DNA from: Caulobacter sp.
Lineage (GTDB): Bacteria > Pseudomonadota > Alphaproteobacteria > Caulobacterales > Caulobacteraceae
Reading direction: 5' to 3'
Assembly (NCBI GenBank): GCA_030678995.1
Contig: JAUXTQ010000027.1
Location: forward strand, 59,750-123,749
DNA: 64,000 bases
Translations under genes and position numbers: made by a program
Part shown: in pieces, positions 35,267 through 44,424 of the stretch
Layout: the number at the start of each line of letters is the position of its first letter
Numbering within the stretch: the first letter of the stretch is position 1
Notes under the pieces: model-generated
What the model saw: the letters and a program-made list of their open reading frames with translations, nothing else
The model's database searches: none
Told to the model about the DNA's origin: nothing

Positions 35267-36258
35267 CAAGAGTGGGCGCCGTGCCAGCGCCAGGCTGTTT
35301 CGACTATGGTCTCGAGGTCGGAGTGAACGGGCTTCCAGCCCAGGATCTTTCGCGCCTTGCTCGTGTCGGCGACCTGGGCCGCGGGATCGCCGGGCCGCCG
35401 GGGCCCGATGATGCGGGGGATCGGTCGTCCGGAAACCGCCTCGACCGCGTTGAGGATCTCCAGCACGGAAAGGCCGCGTTCGGCGCCCAGATTCATCGCC
35501 TCGGACGGACGGCCGGCCATCAGGTGCTCGAGCGCGCGGCAGTGTGCGTCAGCGAGGTCGTTGACGTGGATGTAGTCACGGACCGCCGAGCCGTCGGGGG
35601 TGTCGAAATCCGCGCCGTTGACGGTGAAGGACCGGTCGCCGGCCTGGGCGGCCTGGATGGCCAGCGGAATCATGTGGGTTTCCGGCTCGTGGCGCTCGCC
35701 GATCTCGCCGTCGAGATCGGCCCCCGCGGCGTTGAAATACCGCAGGGCCACGTAGCGCAAGCCGAACGCGGCGTCGAAATCCGCCAGCATCTTCTCGGCC
35801 ATCAGTTTGGACCAGCCATAGGGGCTGATCGGCGCCTGGGGATGGGACTCGTCAATCGGCATCCGCACCGGCACGCCGTAGGTCGTGCAGCTGGACGAAA
35901 AGACCAGCCTGCGCACGTCGGCCTGCCGCATTGAGTCCAGCAGGTTCAGGGTGCCCATCAGGTTGTTGCGATAATAGAGATCGGGCCGCTCGACGGACTC
36001 GCCGACATAGGCCACCGCGGCGAAGTGGGCGACAATATCGGGTCGGGTCTCGTCGAGCGCCCGTTGCAGCGCGGGGCGGTCCAGCAGATCCCCCTCGATG
36101 AGCGGACCCCACCGCACCAGATCGCGCCAGCCGCGGGACAGGTTGTCGAACACCACCACGCGCCAGCCGGCCGCGGCGAAGGCCTTGCAGCAGTGGCTTC
36201 CCACATAGCCGGCGCCGCCGGTCACGAATACGGTGGGCCGCGTCGAGGTTGAGGGCAT
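35266..36258 (-). CDS. galE: UDP-glucose 4-epimerase
   Basis: A 330-residue epimerase that interconverts UDP-glucose and UDP-galactose. Motifs are VFVTGGAGYVGSHCCKAF (NAD site), HFAAVAYVGESV, SSSCTTYGVP, and the catalytic pair in SPYGWSKLMAE. ALRYFNAAGAD, RDYIHVNDLADAH and GRPIPRIIGPRRPGDPA are classical GalE features. The ATG at 36258 has AGGA 5 nt before it. As first gene of the long minus-strand run it probably lies next to the promoter, within 36259-36400. Confidence 0.93.
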   Translation of the reverse strand: MPSTSTRPTVFVTGGAGYVGSHCCKAFAAAGWRVVVFDNLSRGWRDLVRWGPLIEGDLLDRPALQRALDETRPDIVAHFAAVAYVGESVERPDLYYRNNLMGTLNLLDSMRQADVRRLVFSSSCTTYGVPVRMPIDESHPQAPISPYGWSKLMAEKMLADFDAAFGLRYVALRYFNAAGADLDGEIGERHEPETHMIPLAIQAAQAGDRSFTVNGADFDTPDGSAVRDYIHVNDLADAHCRALEHLMAGRPSEAMNLGAERGLSVLEILNAVEAVSGRPIPRIIGPRRPGDPAAQVADTSKARKILGWKPVHSDLETIVETAWRWHGAHS

Positions 36259-36543
36259 GCGGATCCTGGGGCGGCTATCATGGCGGGCCGCGTCCCTCTA
36301 CCGCCGCGGGGTGGGCCCGTCCACCGCCGCGAATGTCGCGAAATCGTCATCCGACGGAAAGAAAGCCGTGCTAGGGTTATAAAGGTCGGCTACCCGTTTT
36401 GGTGTGACTGTTTCGCCCCACCGCAGGTCAATTTCTGGCTGTGATGGAACAGTGTCGCCTGAAAAGGGTTGAAGCCGTGATGCTGGCGCGCTACTGGGTA
36501 ATTCAGGCCTCGCGTGGCCCAGAATGTTTGAAGGGGATGGTCG

Positions 36544-36990
36544 ATGCTTCGCCGTGCTATTTTCGTAACCGCCGCGCTGGCGCTCGCCGCAACGAGCACC
36601 GCCGCGTTCGCCCAGAGCGCAAAGGTGGGTTCGGCGCAGGGCGCCGTGTTCGCCAACCGTGCCGGGCAGATGACGCCGCTGAAGGCGGGTTCCGTGCTGC
36701 AGTCGGGTGACCGCGTGGTGGCCACCAGCGGCAACGCCCGTATCACCTTCTCCGACGGTTGCAACGTGAGTGTCACCGCCCGGTCGATGATGACCGTGAC
36801 CGAGACCTCGCCCTGCGCCGGCGGATCCTCGGATCTCGTCCGGGTCGCCAACGGCGACGGCGACACCGGCTACGGTAAGGGCTGGGTCTGGGAAAACGGC
36901 GCCTGGGTTTGGGTTGGCGCTGGCATCATCACCGCCATCGTGGTCGGCAGCGCGCTGTCTGACAACGACGACGCGCCGGCCAGCCCGTAG
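36544..36990 (+). CDS. Small exported protein, FecR-like
   Basis: A 148-residue protein with a clear signal peptide (cleavage after AFA, residue 23). Residues 26-100 (KVGSAQGAVFANRAGQMTPL, LQSGDRVVATSGNARITFS, DGCNVSVTARS) resemble the FecR/beta-strand fold of periplasmic sensor proteins. Two cysteines (DGCNV, SPCAGG) may pair. A late hydrophobic segment (WVWVGAGIITAIVVGSAL) may anchor it, followed by SDNDDAPASP. It runs opposite to the surrounding operons, with its own 5' region (36259-36543) and terminator. Role unknown; an envelope sensor is only a guess. Confidence 0.75.
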   Translation: MLRRAIFVTAALALAATSTAAFAQSAKVGSAQGAVFANRAGQMTPLKAGSVLQSGDRVVATSGNARITFSDGCNVSVTARSMMTVTETSPCAGGSSDLVRVANGDGDTGYGKGWVWENGAWVWVGAGIITAIVVGSALSDNDDAPASP

Positions 36991-37022
36991 TCTTTCCGGC
37001 CATCGCGGCTAAATGAATTCAA

Positions 37023-37055
37023 GGCGCATCCGGCTTCCGGGTGCGCCTTTTCTTT
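37023..37055 (+). terminator. Rho-independent terminator
   Basis: An 11-bp stem (37023-37033 with 37037-37047, one G-T pair), loop CTT, then TTTTCTTT. It lies 33 bp after the stop of the small exported protein and matches an intrinsic terminator well. Confidence 0.92.
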
Positions 37056-37247
37056 GCAGCGGTAAGGACTTGCGGGGGACGGCACGGCGCGACAGTGAGC
37101 CGATCAGGCGTGCCCGGGCGCCCGGGATTCAATCCCTCGGTCACCGAAAGCTGGGACCCCCCGGGGAATTTGGCCAGGTGCTGGCCATTTGCCGCGGGCT
37201 GCGGTCGCCTCAGCCGTCAGCCTGAAGCGGGCCCGGCCGGCACAGCG

Positions 37248-38192
37248 TCAGGCCGAGAGCAGCTGGTCGAAGTGGGCGATGGTCTTCATCAGGCCCTCAC
37301 GCAGTTCGATGGTCGGCTTCCAGCCGAGTGTCTCGATCGCCAGACTGATGTCGGGCTGGCGCTGGCGGGGGTCGTCCACCGGAAGGGGACGGTTCTCCAG
37401 TTGTGAGCGGCTGCCGGTGAGCTCGATAACCGTCTCGGCCAGCTGACGGATGGTGAACTCGTTGGGATTGCCCAGGTTGATCGGCCCGGTGACGTCGTCG
37501 GGGCTGTCCATCAGACGCAGCAGCCCTTCCACCAGATCGTCCACATAGCAGAAGGACCGCGTCTGGGCGCCATCGCCGAAAATGGTGATCGAATCGCCGC
37601 GAAGGGCCTGAACGATGAAGTTCGACACCACCCGGCCGTCGTTAGGGTGCATCCGCGGGCCATAGGTGTTGAAGATCCGCGCCACCTTGATGCCCAGACG
37701 GTGCTGTCGCCAGTAGTCGAAGAACAGCGTCTCAGCGCATCGCTTGCCTTCGTCGTAGCAGGACCTGGGCCCGATCGGATTGACGTTGCCCCAGTAACCC
37801 TCGACCTGCGGGTGGACCGCCGGGTCGCCATAGACCTCCGATGTCGACGCCTGGAGGATCCGGGCCTGAAGCCGTTTGGCCAGGCCCAGCATGTTGATCG
37901 CGCCATGGACGCTTGTCTTGGTCGTCGCCACGGGATCGTGCTGGTAGTGAACGGGGCTGGCCGGGCAGGCCAGGTTGAAGATCCGGTCGACCTCCACATA
38001 CAGCGGGAAAGTCACATCGTGTCGGCTGACCTCGAACATCGGATCGCCGAGCAGGTGCCGAATATTGCCCCGGGAGCCCGTGAAGAAGTTGTCGACGCAG
38101 AGCACCTCGTCCCCGCGCGCCACAAGCCGCTCGCAGAGGTGAGAGCCGATAAAGCCGGCGCCGCCGGTAACCAGTACTCTAGCGCCGCTCAT
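37248..38192 (-). CDS. UDP-glucuronate decarboxylase (UDP-xylose synthase)
   Basis: A 314-residue member of the extended SDR family that converts UDP-glucuronate to UDP-xylose. Motifs: [45 protein letters not shown], catalytic Tyr/Lys in [32 protein letters not shown] and [13 protein letters not shown]. These are distinctive of UXS rather than other epimerases. The longest frame begins at 38321 within the upstream gene, but the ATG at 38192 has GGAGA 6 nt upstream and is the natural N-terminus. It competes with the 4-epimerase at 334 for UDP-GlcA. No UDP-glucose dehydrogenase of the plain type is in the window. Confidence 0.92.
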   Translation of the reverse strand: MSGARVLVTGGAGFIGSHLCERLVARGDEVLCVDNFFTGSRGNIRHLLGDPMFEVSRHDVTFPLYVEVDRIFNLACPASPVHYQHDPVATTKTSVHGAINMLGLAKRLQARILQASTSEVYGDPAVHPQVEGYWGNVNPIGPRSCYDEGKRCAETLFFDYWRQHRLGIKVARIFNTYGPRMHPNDGRVVSNFIVQALRGDSITIFGDGAQTRSFCYVDDLVEGLLRLMDSPDDVTGPINLGNPNEFTIRQLAETVIELTGSRSQLENRPLPVDDPRQRQPDISLAIETLGWKPTIELREGLMKTIAHFDQLLSA

Positions 38193-38236
38193 GGGCCGTC
38201 TCCGATGGTCGTAAGGTGCGGGCGATCCGAATGGGG

Positions 38237-39208
38237 TCAGGCTGCGTTGCGCAGGACCTGGCGCTCGATCCAGCCATAGGTCTTCTCGAGACCGGCCTTC
38301 AGGGTCATGCTCGGCGCCCAACCCAGCTTCTCGGCGATCAGGCGGTTGTCTGAATTGCGACCGCGGACGCCGGTAGGCCCGTCGATGTGATTGATCTCGA
38401 TGGTCTTGCCGGAAATGTCGGCGACCAGGCGGACGAGTTGATTGATGGTCACCATCTCTTCCGAACCGATGTTCACCGGACCTTCAAAGCCGGAGCGCAA
38501 CAGCCGCAGCGACCCTTCCAGGCACTCGTCGACATAGAGGAAGGAGCGAGTCTGAAGGCCGTCGCCCCAAATGTCGATGGCGTCGCCGGAACGGGCCATG
38601 GCGATCTTGCGACAGACCGCCGCCGGGGCCTTCTCCTTGCCCCCGTCCCAGGTCCCCTCCGGGCCGAAAATGTTGTGGTATCGGGCGACCCGGCATTCCA
38701 TGCCGTGGTTGCGGTTATAGGCGAGGAACAGGCGTTCGGAGAACAGCTTCTCCCAGCCGTACTCGGAATCCGGAGCCGCCGGATAGGCCGAGTCCTCGGC
38801 GCAGTTGGGATTGTCCGGGTCGAGCTGATTGTGTTCCGGGTACATGCAGGCCGACGACGAATAGAACACCCGTCGGATGTTCCGCTTGTGGCTGGCATCG
38901 GCGACGTTGAGATTGATCGTCGCGGAGTTGTGCATGATGTCGGCGTCATGCTCGCCGGTGAAGATATAGCCGGCGCCGCCCATGTCCGCGGCCAGCTGGT
39001 AGACCTCGTCGAACCTCTGGTCGATGACGCCGCGCACGAAGGCCTGGTCGCGCAGGTCGCCGATCACGAAGTCATCGGCCTCGGTCTCGGCATATTCATT
39101 GAACTTCAGGTCAACGCCGCGGACCCACAGGCCCTCGCGCTTGAGGCGCTTGACCAGGTGGCCGCCGATAAATCCCCCGGCGCCCAGCACCAACGCGGTC
39201 TTCGTCAT
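38237..39208 (-). CDS. GDP-mannose 3,5-epimerase-like SDR
   Basis: A 323-residue [22 protein letters not shown] starts the NAD domain. [25 protein letters not shown] (with Cys), [11 protein letters not shown] and [20 protein letters not shown] are the marks of GDP-mannose 3,5-epimerase, better known from plants, which makes GDP-L-galactose and GDP-L-gulose. ManC at 59327 could provide GDP-mannose. The frame is open to 39247, but the ATG at 39208 directly precedes the first strand and has GGGGCAGG upstream. It is 44 bp upstream of UDP-xylose synthase. Confidence 0.83.
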   Translation of the reverse strand: MTKTALVLGAGGFIGGHLVKRLKREGLWVRGVDLKFNEYAETEADDFVIGDLRDQAFVRGVIDQRFDEVYQLAADMGGAGYIFTGEHDADIMHNSATINLNVADASHKRNIRRVFYSSSACMYPEHNQLDPDNPNCAEDSAYPAAPDSEYGWEKLFSERLFLAYNRNHGMECRVARYHNIFGPEGTWDGGKEKAPAAVCRKIAMARSGDAIDIWGDGLQTRSFLYVDECLEGSLRLLRSGFEGPVNIGSEEMVTINQLVRLVADISGKTIEINHIDGPTGVRGRNSDNRLIAEKLGWAPSMTLKAGLEKTYGWIERQVLRNAA

Positions 39209-39274
39209 CACCCTGCCCCACGCGTCCGGAAACCTGTCCAGCGCCAAGTCCGATAAACAGTTTGGGCCATCATA

Positions 39275-40369
39275 TCAATCGCGCCCCGCCATCGCGCGGT
39301 CGGCGAAGGACTCCAGGTTGGCGGCGCAGCCATCGACATCCCCCGGGTCCGCCTGGAGGTATCCCGCCGCCCGATCCTTCGAGAGCAGATGCACATCCGA
39401 CTGCGTGGGGCCGACATAGAAGACGGGCCCGTCCAGCTCCAGACAGGCATAGATCTTCGACGGCAGCACATAGCCCCAGAACGGCGTTCCCAGCAGCACC
39501 AGATGGCCATCGCAGGCGCGCAGCACCTCCGGCAGATCCTCGAGCGCCGCCGGCGCGCTGAAGTGCAAGGGCAGGTCCCGCTCGGCGCAAAAGCCGCGCA
39601 GACTCTCGACGCGGCCGCCAACGCCGTTCAGCCACAGACGCACCCGATCCGACCCGTGCCGCACATGCCGCTCGTAGGCCTGGCAGAGCGTGTCGATATC
39701 GTGAGCCACGCCGAGATTGCCCGAATACAGCAGAATGGCCTTGTCCGGCGGGAACGGTCGGGCGACCGGCGTGCGCCGCGACCAGTCCTGGATCGGTGAG
39801 GCGTCGCGCACCACCACGACACGCTCCGCCGGAACTCCGCTCTCGGCCAGCCGGCGCCTCTGATCCTCGCCGAGGGCTTCGATGCGCGTGGCGCCCCGCC
39901 GCAGCCAGTGAAACAACCCGGCCAGCGGCCGCAGCCAGGGGAGGTGGCCGGCGGCAAACAGCGTCTCGGGATAGAAGTCCGTAATCCGGTAGATCAGCGT
40001 CCGGCGCCAGACGAGGCGGTTGTAGACGATGAACAGATAGGCCAGGAACGGCGGCGACCCTGTGACCACAATCTCGCACGGCTCGTTGGGCCAGGCCCGG
40101 GTCGCCCGATGCGCGGCCCGCAGCAGCCGCAGACTGGTTCCCAGGGCCCACAGACCGCGCTTCAGCATGGAAGCCTGCTTGTCCACGGGCGGAGCGGCCA
40201 GTCGCCGGATCGTCAAACCCGGCGTGACCTCCGTCGCCGCCTCCGCGCCCAGTCCGATCAACGTTGTCTGGCCGCCCGCTGCAGCCCGTCCGCGCGCCCG
40301 TTGCTCCATGTATTGGCCCACCGCCCCAAATGCCGGTGGAATCCAGTCACAGACAATAATGGTGTGCAT
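39275..40369 (-). CDS. Family 4 glycosyltransferase (GT-B)
   Basis: A 364-residue GT-B glycosyltransferase: VCDWIPPAFGAVGQYMEQRA, VVTGSPPFLAYLFIVYN, YRITDFYPETLF and ILLYSGNLGVAHDIDTLC, with SKIYACLELDGPVFYVGP as donor segment. The frame is open to 40543 inside the methyltransferase, but the ATG at 40369 comes 14 nt after that gene's stop and begins the first strand. The N-terminal half resembles enzymes of the WbuB type. It lies between the methyltransferase and the GDP-mannose 3,5-epimerase-like gene, so a GDP-sugar donor is possible (inference). Confidence 0.83.
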   Translation of the reverse strand: MHTIIVCDWIPPAFGAVGQYMEQRARGRAAAGGQTTLIGLGAEAATEVTPGLTIRRLAAPPVDKQASMLKRGLWALGTSLRLLRAAHRATRAWPNEPCEIVVTGSPPFLAYLFIVYNRLVWRRTLIYRITDFYPETLFAAGHLPWLRPLAGLFHWLRRGATRIEALGEDQRRRLAESGVPAERVVVVRDASPIQDWSRRTPVARPFPPDKAILLYSGNLGVAHDIDTLCQAYERHVRHGSDRVRLWLNGVGGRVESLRGFCAERDLPLHFSAPAALEDLPEVLRACDGHLVLLGTPFWGYVLPSKIYACLELDGPVFYVGPTQSDVHLLSKDRAAGYLQADPGDVDGCAANLESFADRAMAGRD

Positions 40370-40383
40370 CGGGTCCGGGACGG

Positions 40384-41238
40384 TCAGCGCAGCCGGAACC
40401 AGAAGCTCTGGGCGATGCCCTTGGCCATGAACGGCAGGGTCTTCGACACATCCGGGCGCGCTCGCTGCAGGTAATGGCCCGGCCACAGGATATCGGCGGG
40501 TTTGCCCTGCAGAAGGGCATGAAGAATGAACTGCTCGCCCCATCCGGCATAGGCGCGCGAATAGACCTCGACGTACTCGTAGGGCAGGAAGATGTCGTGG
40601 AAATGCAGCACCACGCCCGGCTTCAGGCGGGGGAGAATATCGCAGACAATCCGCGCGACATCGTTGCCGAGTTTCACCTCGTGACTGGAGTCCACGAACA
40701 GGATGTCCCCGGCATCAAGGCTCTCGAACACCGCGTAGTCGCCCAGATGCTCGACACGGGCCTGCAGGAAGCCGTCGACATAGGGCGCGATATCGGTCCG
40801 TGGCCAGGGATCGATCGCGGTAATCTTGGTATCCAGACCGCCATCGATGATGGCCTGACGGGTAATCCGCGTGCTGTAGCCGCAGCCGATCTCCACGACC
40901 CTCCTGGGCGCCAAATGGCGAACCATCAGATACAGGGCTTCCATGTCGGGACTGGAGAAATAGGGATTGTCCAGAACGAACTCGACGTCGTTGCCGCCGC
41001 GGACGCGCAGCTTTTCCATGTCTTTCCCGTAGCGGGAATAGGCCTCGGCCATGGGGGCGATGTCGAACGCCTCCATGCCTGGAAGCAAGGCGTAGACGGG
41101 GCGATCGAACAGTCCGGCTTCCGACAACTCGACCAGTCTGGCCTCTTCCCGCCGCTCGGCGGTCAGGCTGTCAATCTTGAGATTCGCGACGCTCAGCAGT
41201 TTGTTGAGTGCGACCCTGATCTTGGTTGAAAACGCCAC
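40384..41238 (-). CDS. Class I methyltransferase (Methyltransf_24-like), paralogue B
   Basis: A 284-residue paralogue of the protein at 18616-19566. Shared signatures: VVEIGCGYSTRITRQA (motif I), AIDPWPRTDI, DILFVDSSHEVKLGNDVARI and LHFHDIFLPYEYVEV. The start is a GTG at 41238 with GGGA 7 nt upstream. Expected to methylate a sugar hydroxyl of the lipid-linked unit. It begins the coupled group 41238-37248; the 149-bp gap before it (41239-41387) shows no gene. Confidence 0.8.
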   Translation of the reverse strand: MAFSTKIRVALNKLLSVANLKIDSLTAERREEARLVELSEAGLFDRPVYALLPGMEAFDIAPMAEAYSRYGKDMEKLRVRGGNDVEFVLDNPYFSSPDMEALYLMVRHLAPRRVVEIGCGYSTRITRQAIIDGGLDTKITAIDPWPRTDIAPYVDGFLQARVEHLGDYAVFESLDAGDILFVDSSHEVKLGNDVARIVCDILPRLKPGVVLHFHDIFLPYEYVEVYSRAYAGWGEQFILHALLQGKPADILWPGHYLQRARPDVSKTLPFMAKGIAQSFWFRLR

Positions 41239-41387
41239 TTATTATTCCCAGCACGACTTGAAAACGAGCGGCGACACAACCCTGAGGCAATTCTCCGCTA
41301 GGCTCAAAAAAGGGTGGCCCCCAGCTTCCACGCCCGCCACCCGAAGTTCCGTCGATCGAACATGGTCGCCGCCGACCGGGCCGACGA

Positions 41388-43217
41388 TCAGGCCGACTTT
41401 CGTCCGGCCACGAGCGTGAACCGGTTGATCGGCAGAAACCTCCTGAGGCCCCGCCCAACGCTGTCGGTGAGCGACCTGCTGGAGACGACGCCAAAACCGG
41501 CGCGGCGCAGCATCCCGCGCCACGCTCCACCCGTATACCAGCGCTCGCGAAAGGGCGAATCCCAACTGTAAATCCAACGGCCCTTCAGCTCGTGCCAAGG
41601 TTTGAGTAAGCCGCGAATGGAAATCGGATTGCGGTCGTAAATCACAAAGAGCCCGCCGGGCCGAAGGACGCGGCGAACTTCCCTTAAGGCGCCGTCGATG
41701 TCGCTGACATGCTGCAGGCTGATATAGGCGTAGATCATGTAGGCGCTGGCATCCTCCAGCGGGATGCGGTTCGCCGTGCCGACCAGGACCGGCTTTCGAC
41801 CCTCTTCGGCGGGGATCGGGTCGACGCCCAGAATTTTCCAGTCAGGACGCTGCTTCTCGAACCAGGCCACGCCCCGACCAGCGCCACAACCCAGATCAAC
41901 GACGACCGGCAGGTTGGCGGGCGACAGATGACGGTCAGCCAATTCCCTGATGCCTTCCATCGTCCGCTGCTCGAACGGGCTGAATTCAACGCTGGACTCG
42001 GTCCAGCCCACCATGCGCGCATAGATGTGATGCGAGCGCATCACGAAGGTTTCCTGCTGTCGCGTCTCGTCGAGCCCCATCACTTCCCACTTGGTTAGGG
42101 CGTCGCCGAAGAACTTCAGGTTCCAGTTGGGAAACGATAGTTTCAGGTAGGAACCCCACAGCGGAACCGAACCGGGCAACGCGCCGCGAATCTGCGTCTT
42201 GCCCTGGATCTGCTTTGACTTGACGTAGAACAGGCTGTTCGACGCGCATTCGACATAGTCGGCATCGCCGGTGATCGTGAACAGGCGCAGGCAGAGACCG
42301 GCCCATTGCGCCAGCCCTGTGATGCACCGGTCTGAGGACATCGGGACCAGCTCCGCATCGTAGAAACTGAACAGCACGATTTCGCGTTCGAGGTTCACGG
42401 TCTTGAGCGCCTCGGCGCCACGCAGGACGGCATCCAGCCAGCGTTGTTCGCCTGTTTCGTCGTAGGCCTGAAGGAACCCCTCCAGAACGTAGATGATCGT
42501 GTGCAGCAGGTACGGCGCGCCCGAGGTGAGCTCTGAACCGACGAACAGACCGCTGGGCAGTTGCTGCTCCAGCGCCCAGTCCAGGAACCGCGAGCCCGCG
42601 TCCCGATATCGGGGCTCGTCCACCAGCCGGCCGAACGCCAGAAGCGCCGCCGCTGAACGGGTGAAATAAGTTCGGGACGCGCCGAGCGAATCCCCGCCCC
42701 CGGTCCAAGAGCCGTCGGCCTCCGACAGACCGCAGAGCCAGTCGGCGGCGGCCCTGCCGGCAGCCACGTATCGCTCCTCACCAGTCTCTTCCACAAGTCG
42801 ATGCAGGCCCATCAGGACCTGACCGGTGTCGAATGCCGCGGACACCGTTCGCGTAATGTCGGGGAATGACCCGTCAGGGCGCTGGTGCTGAAGCAGCCAG
42901 TCGCCCTGCGCCAGCGCGTAGTCGCGCAGGTCCGGGCGGTTGATCGTCGCGGCGATGTCCAGACAGGTGGGGACCAGGTAGCCGGTTGTCTCGACATAGC
43001 CGCGCATCCAGCCGTGCAGCAGGCTGAAGGCGATCGCGTTGCCCCCGTCCCGGGACCTCTGCCCGTAGCGCAGAATGGCGTCTGCCGTCAGCGCCAGGTG
43101 TTCCCGGTTCGACAGGACGCGTTGCGCAATCATGCCGCGCAGCGCCGCGATCAGCTCCGGCGTGAACCGGGCGAGCATCCACAGGTTCAAAGCCCAGTTC
43201 GGAATTAGCCCGACCAT
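41388..43217 (-). CDS. Fusion: alpha/alpha-toroid domain + SAM methyltransferase
   Basis: A 609-residue protein with two parts. Residues about 60-390 are repeated helical units with QRPDGSFPDITRT, FDTGQVLMGLHRLVEETGEE, AAADWLCGLSEADGSW and SGLFVGSELTSGAPYLLHT. This is the pattern of (alpha/alpha) toroids seen in AGE epimerases, C5-epimerase tails, glycoside hydrolases and terpene cyclases. Residues about 430-609 are a methyltransferase: VVVDLGCGAGRGVAWFE, VDPIPAEEG, YAYISLQHVSDIDGALREV and LRPGGLFVIYDRN. No signal peptide is evident. The toroid could bind or modify a glycan that the other half methylates (inference). Confidence 0.75.
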   Translation of the reverse strand: MVGLIPNWALNLWMLARFTPELIAALRGMIAQRVLSNREHLALTADAILRYGQRSRDGGNAIAFSLLHGWMRGYVETTGYLVPTCLDIAATINRPDLRDYALAQGDWLLQHQRPDGSFPDITRTVSAAFDTGQVLMGLHRLVEETGEERYVAAGRAAADWLCGLSEADGSWTGGGDSLGASRTYFTRSAAALLAFGRLVDEPRYRDAGSRFLDWALEQQLPSGLFVGSELTSGAPYLLHTIIYVLEGFLQAYDETGEQRWLDAVLRGAEALKTVNLEREIVLFSFYDAELVPMSSDRCITGLAQWAGLCLRLFTITGDADYVECASNSLFYVKSKQIQGKTQIRGALPGSVPLWGSYLKLSFPNWNLKFFGDALTKWEVMGLDETRQQETFVMRSHHIYARMVGWTESSVEFSPFEQRTMEGIRELADRHLSPANLPVVVDLGCGAGRGVAWFEKQRPDWKILGVDPIPAEEGRKPVLVGTANRIPLEDASAYMIYAYISLQHVSDIDGALREVRRVLRPGGLFVIYDRNPISIRGLLKPWHELKGRWIYSWDSPFRERWYTGGAWRGMLRRAGFGVVSSRSLTDSVGRGLRRFLPINRFTLVAGRKSA

Positions 43218-43514
43218 CTATTTCATCAATGCTGGCCGGTTTCTGAAGTCACCTCGACCTCAGCGGAACGTCCAGACCCCCACCGTGGAAGCTAGCCGAG
43301 CGGCCAGCCCAGACCAATCGCCTACCCGCGGTTGTCCTGTGCCAAAATGTCGCAGAGGCGAGAGAAGCGGAAATGTAGATGCCTGAAATTTTCTCCGCCC
43401 GGCTGGCGAGCCTGACGCCGGCTTGGTTCGGGTGGACAAAGCATGGCCCCAGATGGCATTGCGTGCCGGGCAGGGTTCCTATCCCACCGCATATAGATTG
43501 AGCTGAGGTCCGCC
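43218..43514. other. Divergent intergenic region without a gene
   Basis: About 297 bp between the toroid-methyltransferase gene (minus) and the fourth FkbM gene (plus). It should hold two promoters, but no convincing -35/-10 pair, hairpin or small gene was seen. The GAGG 6 nt before the ATG at 43515 is the FkbM ribosome binding site. Confidence 0.5.
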
Positions 43515-44339
43515 ATGATCCGATCCGCTGTGTCCCTGGTGCCATGGGGTCTTCGGGGGGCCGTGCGCTCGATCCCCGGCATCGCCCAGGTTCAACGCTG
43601 GCTGGTCTCCCGGACCCTGGACGGGGCCGAGTTTGAGCATCGGATCGACGCCGGCCCGGCGAAGGGCGTGCGGTTCTGGATTCGCATGCCGGAGGACAAG
43701 GGCATCTGGACCGGCACCTACGAACTCGCCTTCGCGCAACGGATCGCCGCTGCGGTTCCCCGGGGAGGCGTGGCCTATGACATCGGCGGCTGGCACGGCT
43801 TTTTCGCCGGAGTGATGGCGTCGCAAGGCGCGGCCAAGGTCGTGGTTTTTGAACCGCTGCCGGACAACGTCGCCCGAATTGAGAGGCTGGTGGCCCTCAA
43901 TCCGAATCTTCCGATCCAGCTGATGCCCCAGGCCCTGGGCGCCGAAGAGGGTGTCACGGAGATGGTCGTCATGCCCGACACGAGCATGGCCAAGCTCGCG
44001 GGCAGCGATTTCCAGCCGGGCGCAACGAGCGCCACGCGCCTCAGCGTCCGCATCAGTTCAATCGACGCGCTGGTGTCATCCGGAACGCTTCCCCCGCCAG
44101 CTCTGATGAAGCTCGATGTCGAGGGGGCCGAAATGATGGTTCTGCATGGTGCGGAATCCGTGCTGACGAAACACAAGCCGGTGATTTTCGCCGAGATTCA
44201 CTCGTCAGCGTTGCTGCTCGAGGCGACCGCCTATCTGCGAGGCCTCGGCTACGAGGTGGCCCGCATCGACGAGGATGAATCGCTGGCGGCCAGGCGGGAC
44301 GTGTTCCAGATCTACGCCACGCCCGTAGGTTCGCCCTAG
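43515..44339 (+). CDS. FkbM-family methyltransferase 4
   Basis: A 274-residue FkbM methyltransferase with a slightly altered motif I (VAYDIGGWHGFFAGVM), VFEPLPDNVARIERL, and KLDVEGAEMMVLHGA. GAGG lies 6 nt before the ATG. The stop TAG (44337-44339) is part of a CTAG in which two insertion sequences now sit; before insertion the gene ended at the same TAG, so it is intact. It was originally tail-to-tail with the O-antigen polymerase/ligase gene, both stops sharing CTAG. Confidence 0.87.
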   Translation: MIRSAVSLVPWGLRGAVRSIPGIAQVQRWLVSRTLDGAEFEHRIDAGPAKGVRFWIRMPEDKGIWTGTYELAFAQRIAAAVPRGGVAYDIGGWHGFFAGVMASQGAAKVVVFEPLPDNVARIERLVALNPNLPIQLMPQALGAEEGVTEMVVMPDTSMAKLAGSDFQPGATSATRLSVRISSIDALVSSGTLPPPALMKLDVEGAEMMVLHGAESVLTKHKPVIFAEIHSSALLLEATAYLRGLGYEVARIDEDESLAARRDVFQIYATPVGSP

Positions 44340-44424
44340 GGCGCGTTAGGATTTGATTGAATCGAGGATCCCGTTGTTTGGCGGATCGTGATTCAAGATG
44401 TGGGCTGGGCGGAAGCCAGCCTGC

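Noticed and set aside
37110..37130. GC-rich inverted repeat after the small exported gene, considered as a second terminator
   Set aside because: No T-run follows on either strand, and a much better terminator is present at 37023-37055.
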